Part shown: one piece after another, positions 1 through 11,679 of the stretch | How the letters are laid out: each line of letters begins with the position of its first letter | Position numbering within the stretch: position 1 is the stretch's first letter | Source of the DNA: Meles meles | Lineage: Eukaryota > Chordata > Mammalia > Carnivora > Mustelidae | Assembly: GCF_922984935.1 (NCBI RefSeq) | Contig: NC_060074.1 | Coordinates: 24,403,501 to 24,467,500 of the forward strand | Direction: 5' to 3' | Length of the DNA stretch: 64,000 nucleotides | The notes under the pieces: model-generated | What the model was told of the DNA's origin: nothing | Databases searched by the model: none | What the model saw: only the letters and a program-made list of their open reading frames with translations | Made by a program: the position numbers and the translations under genes

Positions 1-201
1 AGAGAGAGAGAGAGATTGAGCACTCAAGTGCATGCATGAGTCATGAGGGAAGGACAGAGGGAGAGGGAAAGAGGAAACCCTAACCAGATTCCTCCCTGAA
101 CACGGAGCCCCACATGGGGCTAGATCCCATGACCCTGAGATTATGACCTGAGCTGAAATCAAGAGTCTGATGCCCAACCAACTTAACTACCTAGGCACCC
201 C
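1..201 (-). mobile_element. tRNA-Lys-derived Can-SINE, cut by window start
   Basis: Reads in antisense from the GA-rich (CT-rich in sense) body, through the internal block GGGACCCTGAGAT-like, to the head complement ending TAGGCACCCC. The A-tail lies before the window. It is an older copy: the head is diverged and the body has a GCACTCAAGTGCATGCATG segment rather than the ACTTGTGATCTCT form of the younger copies. Confidence 0.85.
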
Positions 202-301
202 TCAATAACATAGTTATAAGTAAAAAGTATCATCAACCCAATTCTGAGCACCTTAAATGTGAAACAAATAATTTTAAAACAACAATAAAAAATTAGACTA
301 C

Positions 302-506
302 TGGGCACATGGATGGCACGGTTAAGCATCAGACTCTGTGTTTCAACTCAGGTCATGATCTCAGGGTCATGAGATGGAGCCCCTAGTGGGGCTACATTCT
401 CACCATGGAGTCTGCTTGAGATTCTCTCTCCTTCTCTCTTGGTCCCTCCCCCTGTTCACACTCTCTTTCTCTTTAAAATAAGCAGATATAATTCTTTAAA
501 AAAAAA
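302..506 (+). mobile_element. Can-SINE, old diverged copy
   Basis: Head GGGCACATGGATGGCACGGTTAAG, then CAGGTCATGATCTCAGGGTC, a CT-rich stretch, and a degraded tail ending in nine A. The A-box region is mutated and no clear target-site duplication remains, so it is older than most SINEs here. Confidence 0.85.
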
Positions 507-1129
507 GATAATTAAACTCCTATTAGGTAACATTTTCCACTCAAAAGTAGGCAGAAAATAATTTGTACTAATTACCTGTATATTATTCATCTATTAGTAG
601 TTTTTAAATGTTATTTATTTCTCTCAATGCCCGTTTCTTAGTTTGATATATAGTATCCTTTAAGTACTCGCTTATTTTTTAAAATACCTTCCCCTCTGTT
701 AGGTTCAAATAATATTCTTCTACATATTCTCTTACCTTTATGGCTTTAAATTATTAAGACTATAAATTACTTAGATTTCATATTTGTGTATTGTGCCACA
801 AATATATTTTTTCCAACAAAAAGTAAACAAGAACTTAAAACAGCAAACATTTAGTTCTTGTACATTTATATGAAGAGTGTGGGTCATTGCTGATGGACTC
901 CACCAATATTTTTCAATGTTGGGTCTCAGGCTGAAGGAGCAGCCTCTGTCTGAGTAATGGTGGTGGTTTCACGAAAATCTGTCTCCTTCTAGTCTAAATT
1001 CCTTGATGTCAGGGACAGAGTCAATATTTTCTCCTTCCTATAAAATTTTTGCTTATATCTTTTCCATTTTTCCCACTCTATTTTTTATGATTCTATTACT
1101 ACTTTGAAGGATGTTTAAAAATATGCTTT
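507..1129. other. AT-rich sequence, no recognised element
   Basis: No gene, clear repeat head or tail, or long open frame. The part at 840-990 is less AT-rich and might be part of an old LTR, but I could not match it to anything. Confidence 0.4.
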
Positions 1130-1680
1130 TATGTTAATCTTTTGTTTTCATATGAGTTTTCCACATCTTCCAATCTTGGCTTGTCTTATCACTTTGATTT
1201 TACTGTGTTTTGATGAACAGTCATGAGTTTTTTAATGAAGCCAAATTTATTAAGTTTCCTTTATAAGTTATAATTTTTATCTTGTTGAAGAAATTCTTCA
1301 ATTCAAAAGCAACAAAGATATTCTCCAATATTTTCTTATAAGAGATTTATTTATTTATTTATTTTTTTTTTAAAGATTTTATTTATTTATTTGACAGACA
1401 GAGATCTCAAGTAGGCAGAGAGGCAGGCAGAGAGAGGAGGAGGAAGCAGGTTCCCTGCTGAGCAGAGAGCCCGATGCGGGACTCGATCCCAGGACCCTGA
1501 GATCATGACCTGAGCCGAAGGCAGCGGCTTAACCCACTGAGCCACCCAGGCGCCCCTCTTATAAGAGATTTAAGAAAACTTTCCTTTTCACACTTCAGTT
1601 TTCTGTCCTCCTAGAACCACTTATTGTTTAGCCATTTTGTTTTTGGTGTGTTTGTGTGTTAAATGAGGCAGACATCAGGT
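1130..1680 (-). mobile_element. Old L1 ORF2 fragment (L1M-type)
   Basis: Antisense resemblance to the ORF2 region between the endonuclease/RT core and the C-terminus: an AAATTTATTAAGTTT-like stretch, followed by ATTCTCCAATATTTTCTTATA and later CTTCAGTTTTCTGTCC. It is strongly decayed and is split by the SINE at 1350-1556. The call rests on recalled consensus order rather than an alignment. Confidence 0.5.
1334..1572 (-). mobile_element. Can-SINE with 16-bp target-site duplication
   Basis: Body 1350-1556 in antisense, from TTAAAGATTTTATTTATT through GATCATGACCTGAGCCGAAG to AGGCGCCCC. The flanking duplication TCTTATAAGAGATTTA is perfect at 1334-1349 and 1557-1572, so this is a bona fide and fairly recent retrotransposition into the old L1 fragment around it. 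Confidence 0.95.
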
Positions 1681-1725
1681 AAACTATTTTTAAAAAATAA
1701 ATGGATAATATGTGGTCCACTCCTA

Positions 1726-2190
1726 AAATGATTCATTGGTATCCCATTGTAGTTAAAATAAAATCCAAACTATTTTCTTTGATTCTGCACTCTCTGACCT
1801 ACCTCTTTCACCATATTTACTTCCATTCTTTCCCTTGCTCCTTCATTTTGTTACACTGGTTTTAATTGTTTTTCATATATTAACCTCTTTCTGTTCTCTT
1901 TCTGTATTGTCCATATCTGACCCCACAGAGATTGTCTTCATTCTTTGTATGTCAGCTTAAATGTTATATTTTAAGGAGGCACTTTCCATTCGTTTTCTCT
2001 AACAGAATCCTGTTTTTGTTGTTGTTTTTTTACAGAACTTACTTATTTCATTTTTTATTTGGCTATTATTGATTTCTGTGTACTCAAGCTTCATAAGGGA
2101 GAGATTATATCTACTTTATTTACTACTGCTCTTTGCAGTCCATCTTAATTCCTGGCATTTATAGATGTTGAATGAATGAATGATGGAATA
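1726..2190 (+). mobile_element. L2 LINE 3' fragment
   Basis: Shows the L2 3'-end order: a block like AAATCCAAACT, then CTCTGACCTACCTC, GCTTAAATGTTA, a late CCTGGCATTTATAG, and the terminal TTGAATGAATGAATG repeat at 2168-2184. Strongly diverged, as expected for a mammalian-wide L2. Confidence 0.7.
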
Positions 2191-2374
2191 ATGTACCCCC
2201 ATTTCTTTTTTTACTTTCATCCAACCAATCACTATATTGTGTAGATTCAATATCTTTCACATTTTCACCTCAGTCCATTTTGTTACAAATTTATGTCTAC
2301 TGCCATGTTAAAGATCTGCATCATTTATTATTTTTTTCTTTATTTTTTTCTCTGTCATTTTTCCCTCCTAGAAT

Positions 2375-2610
2375 TCTCTAGCTACACAATGGATCTTCCT
2401 AAAATTTTAATCATATGACTTCTCTGATCATAGTTCTTCAACTCCTGTCCATTGGCTTCAAGGAGAAAACCCCTAAATTTATAATGTGAATTTAATCTTA
2501 TATTCTCTTCCAGCTACCAACTCATTTTTCACTTCTCTTCACTGCAAAACTCCACAAAGAATTTTCTGTCCACATTGTATTCACTTTCTTATCCTTAAAT
2601 CTATCTATCT
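2375..2610 (+). mobile_element. L2 LINE fragment
   Basis: Carries the upstream part of the same L2 3' consensus (CTTCTCTGATCATAG, CTCCTGTCCATTGGCTTCAAGG, TTCCAGCTACCAACTC). It lacks the 3' terminus and may be a second, independent L2 piece. Confidence 0.55.
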
Positions 2611-2647
2611 AGATTCTATTATGTAGTTGTTTTATATAATTTATTTG

Positions 2648-2834
2648 TTTTTTTAAGATTTTATTTATTTATTTGAGAGAGAGAGAGGACAAGCAAGTGA
2701 GTGAGTGCAACTGGGGGTGGGGGTCTGGGAGGGACAAGCAGAATCTCCAATGAGCAGAAAGCCCAACAGGGCACTCAATCCCAGGATCCCGGGATCTGAT
2801 CTGACCTGAAGGAAAATGCTTAACCACCCAGGTG
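2648..2834 (-). mobile_element. Can-SINE, head shortened
   Basis: Tail complement TTAAGATTTTATTTATTTATTTGAGAG, body with GGATCCCGGGATCTGATCTGACC, head complement TTAACCACCCAGGTG. Part of the tRNA-like region is missing between the two internal promoter boxes. The A-tail duplication site is unclear. Confidence 0.85.
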
Positions 2835-3124
2835 TTTTTTACTTATTGGCTGGTGAACTATTTCAAATATAAATGATAACAGAAAGACACTGATACACTG
2901 AGCTTCACAGACTTATCTGGAGTTAGCAAAAAATGGCAAATTTTGCTTCAAGTATGATCATTCAACTACCCCCACACACTAGATAATTTTGAAGCAAATA
3001 GAAGGCAGATTATTTCATTTATAACTAATTTGAAATATATTTCTAAAAGACAAGGACTCTTTTAAAATAAAGTATATTTTACATATAGTAAAGTACACAG
3101 ATATTAAGTATGCAGCTTGGAATA

Positions 3125-3171
3125 CATACACACACACACATGCGCGTGTGGACACACGCATGCACATACAC
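3125..3171. repeat. (CA)n-rich microsatellite with CG steps
   Basis: Alternating purine-pyrimidine tract, CACACACACATGCGCGTGTG followed by CACACGCATGCACATACA. Such tracts are polymorphic and can adopt left-handed DNA. Confidence 0.8.
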
Positions 3172-3704
3172 TCATATAAACAAAACTTTCAACAGGAATA
3201 TAGAACATGGATACCACTCAGAAGTTTTCTTTTCTTCATGTATCTTCCAGTAGCAAATACTATTCTGATTTCAATGAACATAAATTAGTTTTGCCTTTAC
3301 GAACTTTAAATGAACCAGTCGAGTGCCTGAACTCTTTCACTTAACATAGTATTTCTGAGTTTATCCATGTTGTTATAGGGGTATTTGGTAATAAATTTTT
3401 TTTTTTGGTTGTGAGTATCATTCTGTTATATAAATGTATCACAGTTCTGTTGAAAGCCATTCATGTTTTTTTTAAATTTTTTGTTATTATGAATAAAGAT
3501 GCTGTGAACATTCACTTATGTGTCTTTTGGTGAAAATATGCTGGATCATAGGGGAGATACATGTTCAAGTTTCATAGACATTACTAAACTGTTTTCTAAA
3601 AGTCTCACAAATAATGTATCTGTGTTCTAGTTATTTCTTATCTTTGCCAAAAATTGATATTGTTAGTCCTCTTCATTATAGCTATTTTACTGATGTATGT
3701 TGAT

Positions 3705-3919
3705 ATCTCATTGCATTTTTAAAAAAGATTTTATTTATTTATTTGGTAGAGAGAGAGAGATATCACAAGTAGGCAGAGAGAGAGAGGGGGAAGCAGGCTC
3801 CCAGCTGAGCAAATAGCCTGAAGCAGGGCTGGATCCCAGGACCCTGAGATCATGACCTGAGCTGAAGGCAGAGGCTTAACACATTGAGCCACCCAGGCGC
3901 CCCCCTCATTGTGTTTTGA
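3705..3919 (-). mobile_element. Can-SINE with imperfect duplication
   Basis: SINE body about 3721-3904, antisense, head complement GAGCCACCCAGGCGCCCC. Flanks CTCATTGCATTTT and CTCATTGTGTTTT are the decayed target-site duplication, placing its insertion inside the older L1 fragment. Confidence 0.9.
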
Positions 3920-3990
3920 CACTTTTCTGATAACAAATGATTTGAGCATTCTTTCATATGCTTTTTAGATATTATTTCCAGATACTAATT

Positions 3991-4560
3991 ACAAATAATG
4001 TGGCCATAGACATTCTTGTAAGTAAGTGTCTTCTTAGTTGGCCAATTACTGAATGCTCACCTAAACCTGTTTGTTAACCTGTAGCTGGACTTACTACAAA
4101 TCATGATCTCTAGTCTCATTTTCAACCCTGAATTTCATTACCTGTGTCTGATTCTAAGCCTTGCTTATTTAGCCTACTGATTTCATCTGATTACTCTGTC
4201 TCTCAGTCCATGTTTACCAGTGAACACATCCCTTATCCTGGAATCATCGATATCCTCAGTGAAAAACAAAACTTCATCTTCTTTGTAGCTCTATCTTATT
4301 TGGAACAGAGATGATGTTAAATCAGTTAATCCACAGAATATCATAGGAATTGTCAGGCAAAAATAAAGGTGAGAGAAGGTATTGATAAAGAAGGACAGAA
4401 TATTCTCCGGGAAGAAAAATGGCCATAAGTATATTTTATATTACAGGTTTTTTTCCTTGTTTCTAGAAGACATATTTGATTGTTAAAATTTTAATAAAAC
4501 TGCAAATATATATACTAGTTAAATATTTGGGTACTTCTTTTCTATTGAAATTTTCCTATT
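3991..4560. other. Unique sequence, nothing recognised
   Basis: AT-rich, no repeat signature, no frame worth calling. Confidence 0.4.
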
Positions 4561-4565
4561 TAAAT

Positions 4566-4806
4566 AACAAATGACATGGAGGACATTGGGAGATGGAGAG
4601 GAGAAGGAAGTTGAGGGAAATTGGAAGGAGAGGCGAACCATAACAGACTATGGACTCTGAAAGACAACCTGAGGGTTTTGAAGGGGGGGGGGTGGGAGGT
4701 TGGGGGAACCAGGTGGTGGGTAATAGGGAGGGCACGTATTGCATGGAGCACTGGGTATTGTGCAAAAACAACGAATACTGTTACACTGAAAAAATAAATA
4801 AATTTA
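4566..4806 (+). mobile_element. Carnivore L1 3' UTR fragment (type A)
   Basis: Starts at the purine-rich ACATGGAGGACATTGGGAGA block, passes the G-rich tract (4681-4690), then GCATGGAGCACTGGGTATTG and GAATACTGTTACACTGAAA, ending in an AAATAAATAAA tail. Only the 3' UTR is present: a severely 5'-truncated insertion. The antisense open frames over it are chance products of the G-rich UTR. Confidence 0.9.
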
Positions 4807-4984
4807 AAAAGACAAAAAATCCTTGAGCCATGTTTTTCTCAGTGCTTAAGTAATGAATTAGGTATGTGAGTTAACTTTCTAGATTAAAATTGGTAGATTC
4901 TCTGCACCTGAACCTGTGAAATTTGGTAAGATTAAGTCCATTCAGCATCTGTGTTAAAACATATCAGAATTTTCTCATGCATGG

Positions 4985-5165
4985 TCTAATTTAATCATCT
5001 ACTTTTTATAAAAAAGAAAGACTGCTAGTAGATCTTATTGTCATTTTATACCTGACAAAGAAATTATTCAAATTGACTTAGCTAGTAAGAGCAGAGCTTA
5101 AGCACACACCTGAGTCTACTGATTTGAAGCCCATTCCTCTGTCCACTCTGAGTTGTCTGCTCTGT
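4985..5165 (-). mobile_element. MIR SINE fragment
   Basis: Reverse MIR order: ATTTAATCATC, TCATTTTATACCTGACAAAG, TTAGCTAGTAAGAGCAGAGCTT, and TCTACTGATTTGAAGCCCATTC near the distal end. Old and diverged. Confidence 0.65.
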
Positions 5166-7560
5166 TCACTAAATGATATAAACCTATATGCATTTTAAAA
5201 TTCATCTAAAATGCATTTGGTATTCTGACCAAAATATGTGTGTTTTCTTTTGCTCATGAGTTGCAAGGAATACTTACATTTTTCTCTGGAGAAAGTTGGT
5301 AATTTGCCAAGTGCAACTGCCTCCAACTTCAGGAAGTCATTTAAGTAATTTCCCTTCTATTAAGGCCAATAAGCATCTTTCATAGTTGTTTAATTTTGTA
5401 CTTTCCAGACCCCACTCCATTTTTAATATTTTCTTAGGTACTGAATTTAAATATGATCTTTTATAATTTTTTCAGTGAGAAGTTATCTCTAGTAATTCTT
5501 GAGACCACAGTTTCAAATCTGTGCTATGATCTCTTTCTAATTTTGTTTTCTGTTAAGTGTGTGTGTGTGTTGTGTGTGTGATAGGAGGGGAGTAAGAGGT
5601 TGGAGTTTACAACCATGAAAATACTGTGCTTTTAAGGAGGAAATAAAATCCACTAGTAAATAAAGTCAGGCAACTTTTTAAAAGAATAACTCTTTAAAAA
5701 ATTTATGTATTTTGTCGTTTTGCAGAAGTGACAGTAAAACTGGTTATTCATTGATCTCAGAGGCTTGGCTACAGCAGAAATCAAGTAAGAGCATGAACAT
5801 TATCCAATGAATTAATCTATTCTGAAAATTAAACCAGAAAAACTCCAGACCCTTAGAAGTTTCCCAGGAGCCTCTTTGTAGCTATCAGCTTGATTTTTTA
5901 CATTTGATCTAAATTACTGGAACAGTGGTTTTTATTTACTATTCTAACACTTTCCCCTGCTTTTGACTAAATCCACTTTGCTTTAGAGAAATAGTAACCT
6001 CTTTAACTATACATCCATACATTTTGTATATGCCAATTCTTCTGAGCTGCTGTTGCCATCTTAGTGTTCAAGGCTTTTGTTTTCTTCCCTGGATATTTTA
6101 AATATGTCCTTCTCTGCTTCTCTATTAAATTCATCTTTTAAATTCATTGTGAATACTCTTCTAGATGCTCCTTCAGTTTTCTCACGCACCAGAGTGATTA
6201 GCCACTCTTGGCCTTCTCAGTGACAATCTAACTTCCATACCTCACTGAATGTCTTTCCCAGTCCTCCAGTCAAATTCAGGTTATGTTACCTGTCTTTTCA
6301 CTTAGGGCCCTGTACTCTTGGGATATTTTTCTGCCGAATCGCACCCCCATCATTTCCTTTTCAGTCCAGACTGACATGATTTTCATCATTCAAAGTGCAG
6401 ATGGATCCTTAATTTCGTTCAGAATTTCCTAAGATAAATGAACATTTCTTTTTAATTTGGCCTTTAATGATAGCGGTGATGGTTGTTCTGGAGATATGTG
6501 TGCATGTGTATTTTGTTCATAACATTTCAAGTTTCAATCCTCTAAACAAAATTTGCTCTGCCTATTTAAAGTTCATTCAGTATAACTACCAAAGGCACAG
6601 AGAAAACAGTTCCCAATTAAGGCCTAGTCAAGTTGGGTCATGGTTGTCTGAGGTTCCTGGCTGGAGCTCCTACTATCTTCTCTGTCATATCTTGGTGTTG
6701 TCATTGTGACCAGTTTTATTTAAATATTCCTCCCACTTTTATTTCAAAGTATATTGCCTGGTTTGTTTTGGTTTCCTTTTTTTCCCTATTTTAATCACAA
6801 CATTCTTAAATATTTTACTATTAAGTATATTTTTGGTTGGGATAAAATAGTGAAGGACATTAAGATGAAAATCAATGAGTATTTATTAATAGCATGTCTT
6901 TTATTATACGATTTTATATTCAGGAATCTGTTCTAATACTATACTAGTGGAAAGTAAGTGTAATGATTACCACATTGAAGAAGAAAAAAAGCTTAAATAT
7001 CTTGAAAAGCTATGTTAGATATAGTGTAAAGGATTTTAATCCATTTTATTGCTTTATTTGGCTTAAATGGAGTGTTCAGTTAATAATATTATGAGTTATG
7101 TCTTCTGTTTTATTTACTTCACAGATAGCTACACCATTAATCACCCTATTTTTTAGGAAATTTGTTATGTAAACTACTAATAGAATTCCCAAAAGAAATA
7201 GAATTTTCCACTATGAAACATATTTTTGTAATTCACATATATCCTATTTTACGTTAGGTAATGATATGTGATAACCTATGCGAGTATATAAATGAGGAAA
7301 CACTAGGTTTTATTTTAGAAATATAGAGAGATCTTTTGGTTCATATTCTTAACCTTTTACCATTTCATAATTCCAGGAATTAACTTTTTTTTTTTTTTTT
7401 CATTTAAAAGCAAGCTTCCCTCCTTTTGTTCACAGAAAGCTACCTGTTTTTAATACTCATTTGTAGGATGTTCTCCGTAATGAATATTTTGTATAGGTGG
7501 AACCCCAAAGAAATGAAGCAATGGCTGATTGATATATGCATAATGACAATAGTAATAAAA
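5166..7560. other. Mostly unique AT-rich sequence
   Basis: A (TG)n tract lies at 5559-5580. The 6080-6430 part is somewhat C/T-rich and vaguely L2-like, but I could not fix boundaries. The open frames at 6467-6709 and 6754-6936 have no codon-like bias or recognisable protein. A T-run at 7387-7400 has no associated retroelement body. Confidence 0.4.
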
Positions 7561-7566
7561 GTTACA

Positions 7567-7569
7567 GTC

Positions 7570-7610
<41 letters not shown>

Positions 7611-7621
7611 TATATATATAA
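7567..7621. repeat. (TA)n(CA)n(TA)n compound microsatellite
   Basis: About 26 bp of AT alternation, about 16 bp of CA, then another AT block. Three overlapping open frames on both strands here (Tyr-Ile or Thr-His repeats) are products of this tract and not proteins. Confidence 0.95.
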
Positions 7622-8032
7622 AATGGCATATGTTTATTGATCTCAAAATTATGTCTGTGTATGTAGATTAACATTCATGCATATTAAATAAATACAGCAA
7701 AAATACAGTAAAAGTTTGAAACAGTTGGTAAGTTTTTTCATCTGAACTGTTATATCTCATCTTTAGATATGTTAATTGCCTTTATTTTTCATAACATATT
7801 AATTAACTAGCAGGTGTTTTAATATAATGTTCAGAGGGGAAAAACCAAGATTAAAATATTTTGTATATAAGATTTATAACATCTAAAATTTAAAGTACCT
7901 GACTGGAATTTTTCTTTTTTCCCCCATTTAGGATTATATCCACTCTTAACTTACTGATTTCCAGGCATTTATCTTCAGCCAGAACACCTCCTCTCAACTC
8001 CAACCTCTTACTTTAGATTATCACTTGGTATC

Positions 8033-8213
8033 TAAAAGACATTTTAGGCACCTGGGTGGCTCAGTGGGTTTGGATCATGATCCCAGGGTCCTGGGATCGA
8101 GCCCACATGGGGCTCTCTGCTCAGCAGGGAGCCTGCTTCCCCCTCTCTCTCTGCTTACTTGTGATCTCTGTCTGTCAAATAAATAAAAAAATAAAAAAAA
8201 AAAAGACATTGCA
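8033..8213 (+). mobile_element. Can-SINE with internal deletion
   Basis: Body 8047-8204. The head GGCACCTGGGTGGCTCAGTGGGTT runs straight into GGATCATGATCCC, so the segment between the two promoter boxes (normally about 25 bp longer) is lost. The tail carries a 12-A run. Flanking AAAAGACATT copies mark the duplication. Confidence 0.9.
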
Positions 8214-8399
8214 AACTCAATATGGCAGATACAACCCTTTGAACTTACTTTTTTCCTATTTCAGTTAGTTTCCTAGCTCCATTCTCCCAGTTATTTGATT
8301 CAAAAATCTTGGAATCATTCTTGAGTCCTCTCTTTCTTCTATACTGAATATTCTGAATGGGGAAACCTATTGGTTTTATTATATCCAGTATCTGACCGT

Positions 8400-9115
8400 T
8401 CTTCATCATCTCCATCGATAGTTCAAACCAATATTACATATCACCTATATTATTATAATAGCCTCTGAACTTGTCTTTCTGTTTATGTCTTTGTTCCTCT
8501 TCAACCTCTGCCAAGTATACTCTTAAAACAGTAGCGAGAGAGATCCCATTAAAATATAGTCAAATCATTACCCTTCTGCTCACAAAACCCATTGGCTATT
8601 TAACTTAAACCAAAAGTTAAAGTCCTTAATAACCAATAAATTCTTACATGCTGTGGAGACCTCTTACTCTCCATCATCTCCTGATATTCTATTCCTTGCT
8701 CACTCTACCCCAGGCATTCTGGTTTTCTTGACTTGCTTTGAATAGGCCAGGTAATTTCTTCATCAGGGCCTTTGCAAATTACCATTCTGCTGCCTAGAAT
8801 AATCTTTCCTCAAATATCTGTATGGTTTTTGCCTTTGCCTACTTTAGGTCTTATCCATATGACAGCTGCTCAATGATGTATTTCTTGTCAAAATATTATA
8901 AACATCCTCTGGTAATTCTTACCTACTTTTTCCGCTTTTGTTTTCTCCTTAGCACATATTTCTCTTTAGGTTTTTCTTCTCTGCCTCTCTTCTAGAATAC
9001 ATTTTTTTATGAAGGCCAGGATTTTTTTTTCCTTTTTATTTTCACTTTTTCACTAGTGTTCCTTAGTGTTTGACACATAGTAGATGCTCAGTAATATCTG
9101 GTAGATGCATGAATA
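8400..9115 (+). mobile_element. L2 LINE 3' region
   Basis: Long stretch in L2 order: CATTACCCTTCTGCTCACAAAACCC, AAAGTTAAAGTCC, CAGGGCCTTTGCAAATTACC, TGCCTAGAATAATCTTTCC, then TTTGACACATAGTAGATGCTCAGTAA at the 3' end. No reading frame is kept. Confidence 0.75.
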
Positions 9116-9243
9116 GTTTTCCCTATGCCTCCCCCTGTAGGGAGGAAAATTCCGATAGGGTGGGAGAAGATTGCTTAGTATAAGCTAAGGATGGAAGTAA
9201 TCATCTCAAGGTTCTGAACAGATACTCAGTTACACTGGGGTCA

Positions 9244-9479
9244 AGGAGCAAGAGAACCCCACTTGGGGCACATGGGTGGCTCAGTCGTTAAGCTTCTGCC
9301 TTCTGCTCAGGTCATGATCCCAGGGCCCTGGGATCCAACCCTGCATTGTACCCCCTGCTCAGTAAGAAGCCTGCTTTTCCCTCTCCCACTCCCCCTGCTT
9401 GTGTTCCCTCTCTCACTCTTTCTCTGTCAAATGAATAAATAAAAATCTTTAAAAAAAAAGGAAAAGGAGCAAGAGAACC
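9244..9479 (+). mobile_element. Can-SINE with 16-bp duplication
   Basis: Body 9261-9463, head GGGGCACATGGGTGGCTCAGTCG, tail AATGAATAAATAAAAATC then A9. Perfect flanks AAGGAGCAAGAGAACC at 9244-9259 and 9464-9479. It has the older CCTGCTTGTGTTCCCTCTCTC body. Confidence 0.95.
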
Positions 9480-10285
9480 TCTAGCTTTGAATACAGGATA
9501 GCAACACACTTTAAAATCCTATTCTTGTGTTTTGTTGGAAGAATATTTTGAATGGTGGGAATAGTAAATAATGTTTCCAAAATAACTCATTGAAATCTTG
9601 TTGGCTGGGGGATCTATGGGATGGAGGAGTTAACAAATCTGAAATTAACAAAACCAGTTTGTTTTGGTAATGTAAATTTGTCACTATTCACTAGAATTTT
9701 TAATGCCCTGCAAGGTATTATGTTTTCATAACATCTGGATTTTTATAACAGATTTCAGTATGAGGGATGCTAAGATTATAATAAGATACGTGGAATATCT
9801 CTTCCTTTCCCCATCTATCCTGAACTAGAAGAAAATCAATGATGGGGATCAATAGTCTTTGTCAATCTAAAGCAGAAAGAGTGGAAGCAATTGACTAAAA
9901 ATTCCTCTCAGTTCAAACTTTCATAGCTGGCCTATTGCAGATGTCTGGCCCTTTCCATAATCAGTCCTCTGAAGGCATCAGACAATGAACACCCATCACA
10001 ACAGTCCTGTTATTTTCCTTGAAAACAGGATACCTATATCTTGAAATCGTGGTATACAGTTTATTCAGTGGCTTGATCACAGAGGTTGGGAAGAGTCCCA
10101 GGTAGGTCATTATATAAATTTGACATTGTATTTTGAAAATATTTACTCTTTTAATTCAGCTATGAAATTTCTTTATTATGCTTTCATAACGCATTATGGG
10201 GCATTAAGATATGAAGATTGGTTACTATTGCACTGTCAGTGCAAAATTTATATTTATAGTAAAGAGAACTTATAGTTGAAATTAT
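9480..10285. other. Unique sequence
   Basis: No recognisable element. Base composition and lack of long frames fit intergenic or intronic DNA. Confidence 0.4.
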
Positions 10286-10289
10286 GTTA

Positions 10290-10514
10290 GAAGACACCGT
10301 TACAGAGGCTCCTGGGTGGTTCTGCCTTTGGCTCAGGTCATGATCGCTAGGACCTGGATAGAGCCCCATGTTAGGCTTCCCAGCTCAGCAGGGATTCTGC
10401 TTCTCTCTCTTTCTCTGCTCTCTCCCTGCTTGTGCTCTCTCTTTCTCTGTCAAATAAATAAATGAAATCTTAAAGAAAAAGAAAGAAAGAAAAGAAAAGA
10501 AAACACCAACACAG
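10290..10514 (+). mobile_element. Can-SINE with purine-rich tail
   Basis: Head GGCTCCTGGGTGG lacks part of the A-box. The tail has degenerated to an (AAAGA)n tract at about 10474-10500. The flanks AGAAGACACCGTTACAG and AGAAAACACCAACACAG are a mutated duplication. Confidence 0.9.
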
Positions 10515-10613
10515 GAATTTTTATGGTGAGTTCTATAATATTTTACCCAATTATGGAGTAGAGGGTTGGGCAGAGAATCAGTGTTTCCTTTGAAATTCTC
10601 ATTGTTGAAGACT

Positions 10614-10760
10614 ATGCTAAGTGCTTTTCACAGTACGTTAATTTTTAAAATCATTCTTCAACATTGGTATTAGAACATTTTACTGATGAGCAACCTGAGA
10701 GTCTCAGAGTAGTTAAGTGGTTCCCCAAGATCAAGCCGACTATCAGACTATCAATCTGCA
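10614..10760 (-). mobile_element. MIR SINE fragment
   Basis: Antisense MIR core: CTAAGTGCTTTTCACAG, ATTTTACTGATGAGCAACCTGAGAG, AGAGTAGTTAAGTGG in the proper order and spacing. Confidence 0.75.
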
Positions 10761-11149
10761 ATTATTTATTAAACACCTATGGGTGTAGCTATCCTTGTAA
10801 GATACAGACAGTTGCAATCCTCATAATTTGCTAAGTGAGAAAAATCCACCAATAAGAGTACCAAAATATCATTATTAGGAGTAAATAGTCTATTTGGATT
10901 TTTGAGATTTTGTTCATTGAAACCATCTTTAAAACAAACTTTATTTTGTAAGTGTAGACATGATACTCTAATAACTTAAATAAAAGAATCAAATAAATTT
11001 AGCTAAATGATATATTACTTAACACTAGAAGATACTAGTTTGAATTGGGTAAACAGCTGCTGTTACCCATGAAAGAGAGTACAGAACTAGAATATAACTA
11101 GAGAATAGAATGTGTGTTGTTATGTGGTTTACGACATGATTGTTACTTT

Positions 11150-11300
11150 GTGCAATTATTATAATTATTCTGTGAAATTAGTTCCTTTCGCCACAGAGGA
11201 AATCTGAGATTGACCTGGTTAATGCATAGTCAGAGCCACATCAACACTACGTGGCAGAGTGAAGATTCAAATCCGCACCCTCTAGTGCCATTTTGGGGGC
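11150..11300 (-). mobile_element. MIR SINE fragment
   Basis: Weakly conserved antisense MIR: CACAGAGGAAATCTGAGATT, GGCAGAGTGAAGATTCAAATCC. The CAGAG..GATTCAAATCC step is the most diagnostic part. Confidence 0.6.
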
Positions 11301-11679
11301 TCTTTTTAAGACACCAAAGGAATATGTAAACTCACTTCCGGATTCTCTGTGTGTGGAAAGAAATATCCTCCAGCAAATTGTTCTGTCTAATTTTACTGCA
11401 TAATTAAGCAGATTATAGGATAAATTAACGCGTTGGCATAGTTAACTAGTTCTTATTTACTTTTCTTTCCCCTTGGAGTCTGCTCCTCTGCAGGAGGCCT
11501 TTTAAATGGAAACATCCTATTAACTTTCTTAACACGGAGGTGCAGAGACAAACACAGCAACTAATGCAGATATAGTAGCTACCCTTAGGCACCTTGAAAA
11601 GATGTCACCTCAAACCTTAGAAAGCGGTAATCATAGACACAAGGTGTCAGTAAGGGGAAGCCAGAAGTTGGCCTTGCTT
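11301..11679. other. Unique sequence
   Basis: Nothing recognised. Confidence 0.35.

Larger units (their letters stand above)
3045..3990 (-). mobile_element. Old L1M ORF2 3' region, interrupted
   Basis: Antisense hallmarks of an ancient L1 ORF2 C-terminus: TTATCCATGTTGTT, TTGTTATTATGAATAAAGATGCTG, ATATGCTGGATCATAGG and CTAAACTGTTTTCTAAAAG in the expected order. No open frame survives. The SINE at 3721-3904 splits it. Confidence 0.75.

Noticed and set aside
7426..7674. Tyr-Ile and Thr-His repeat proteins
   Set aside because: Translation of the (TA)n(CA)n microsatellite.
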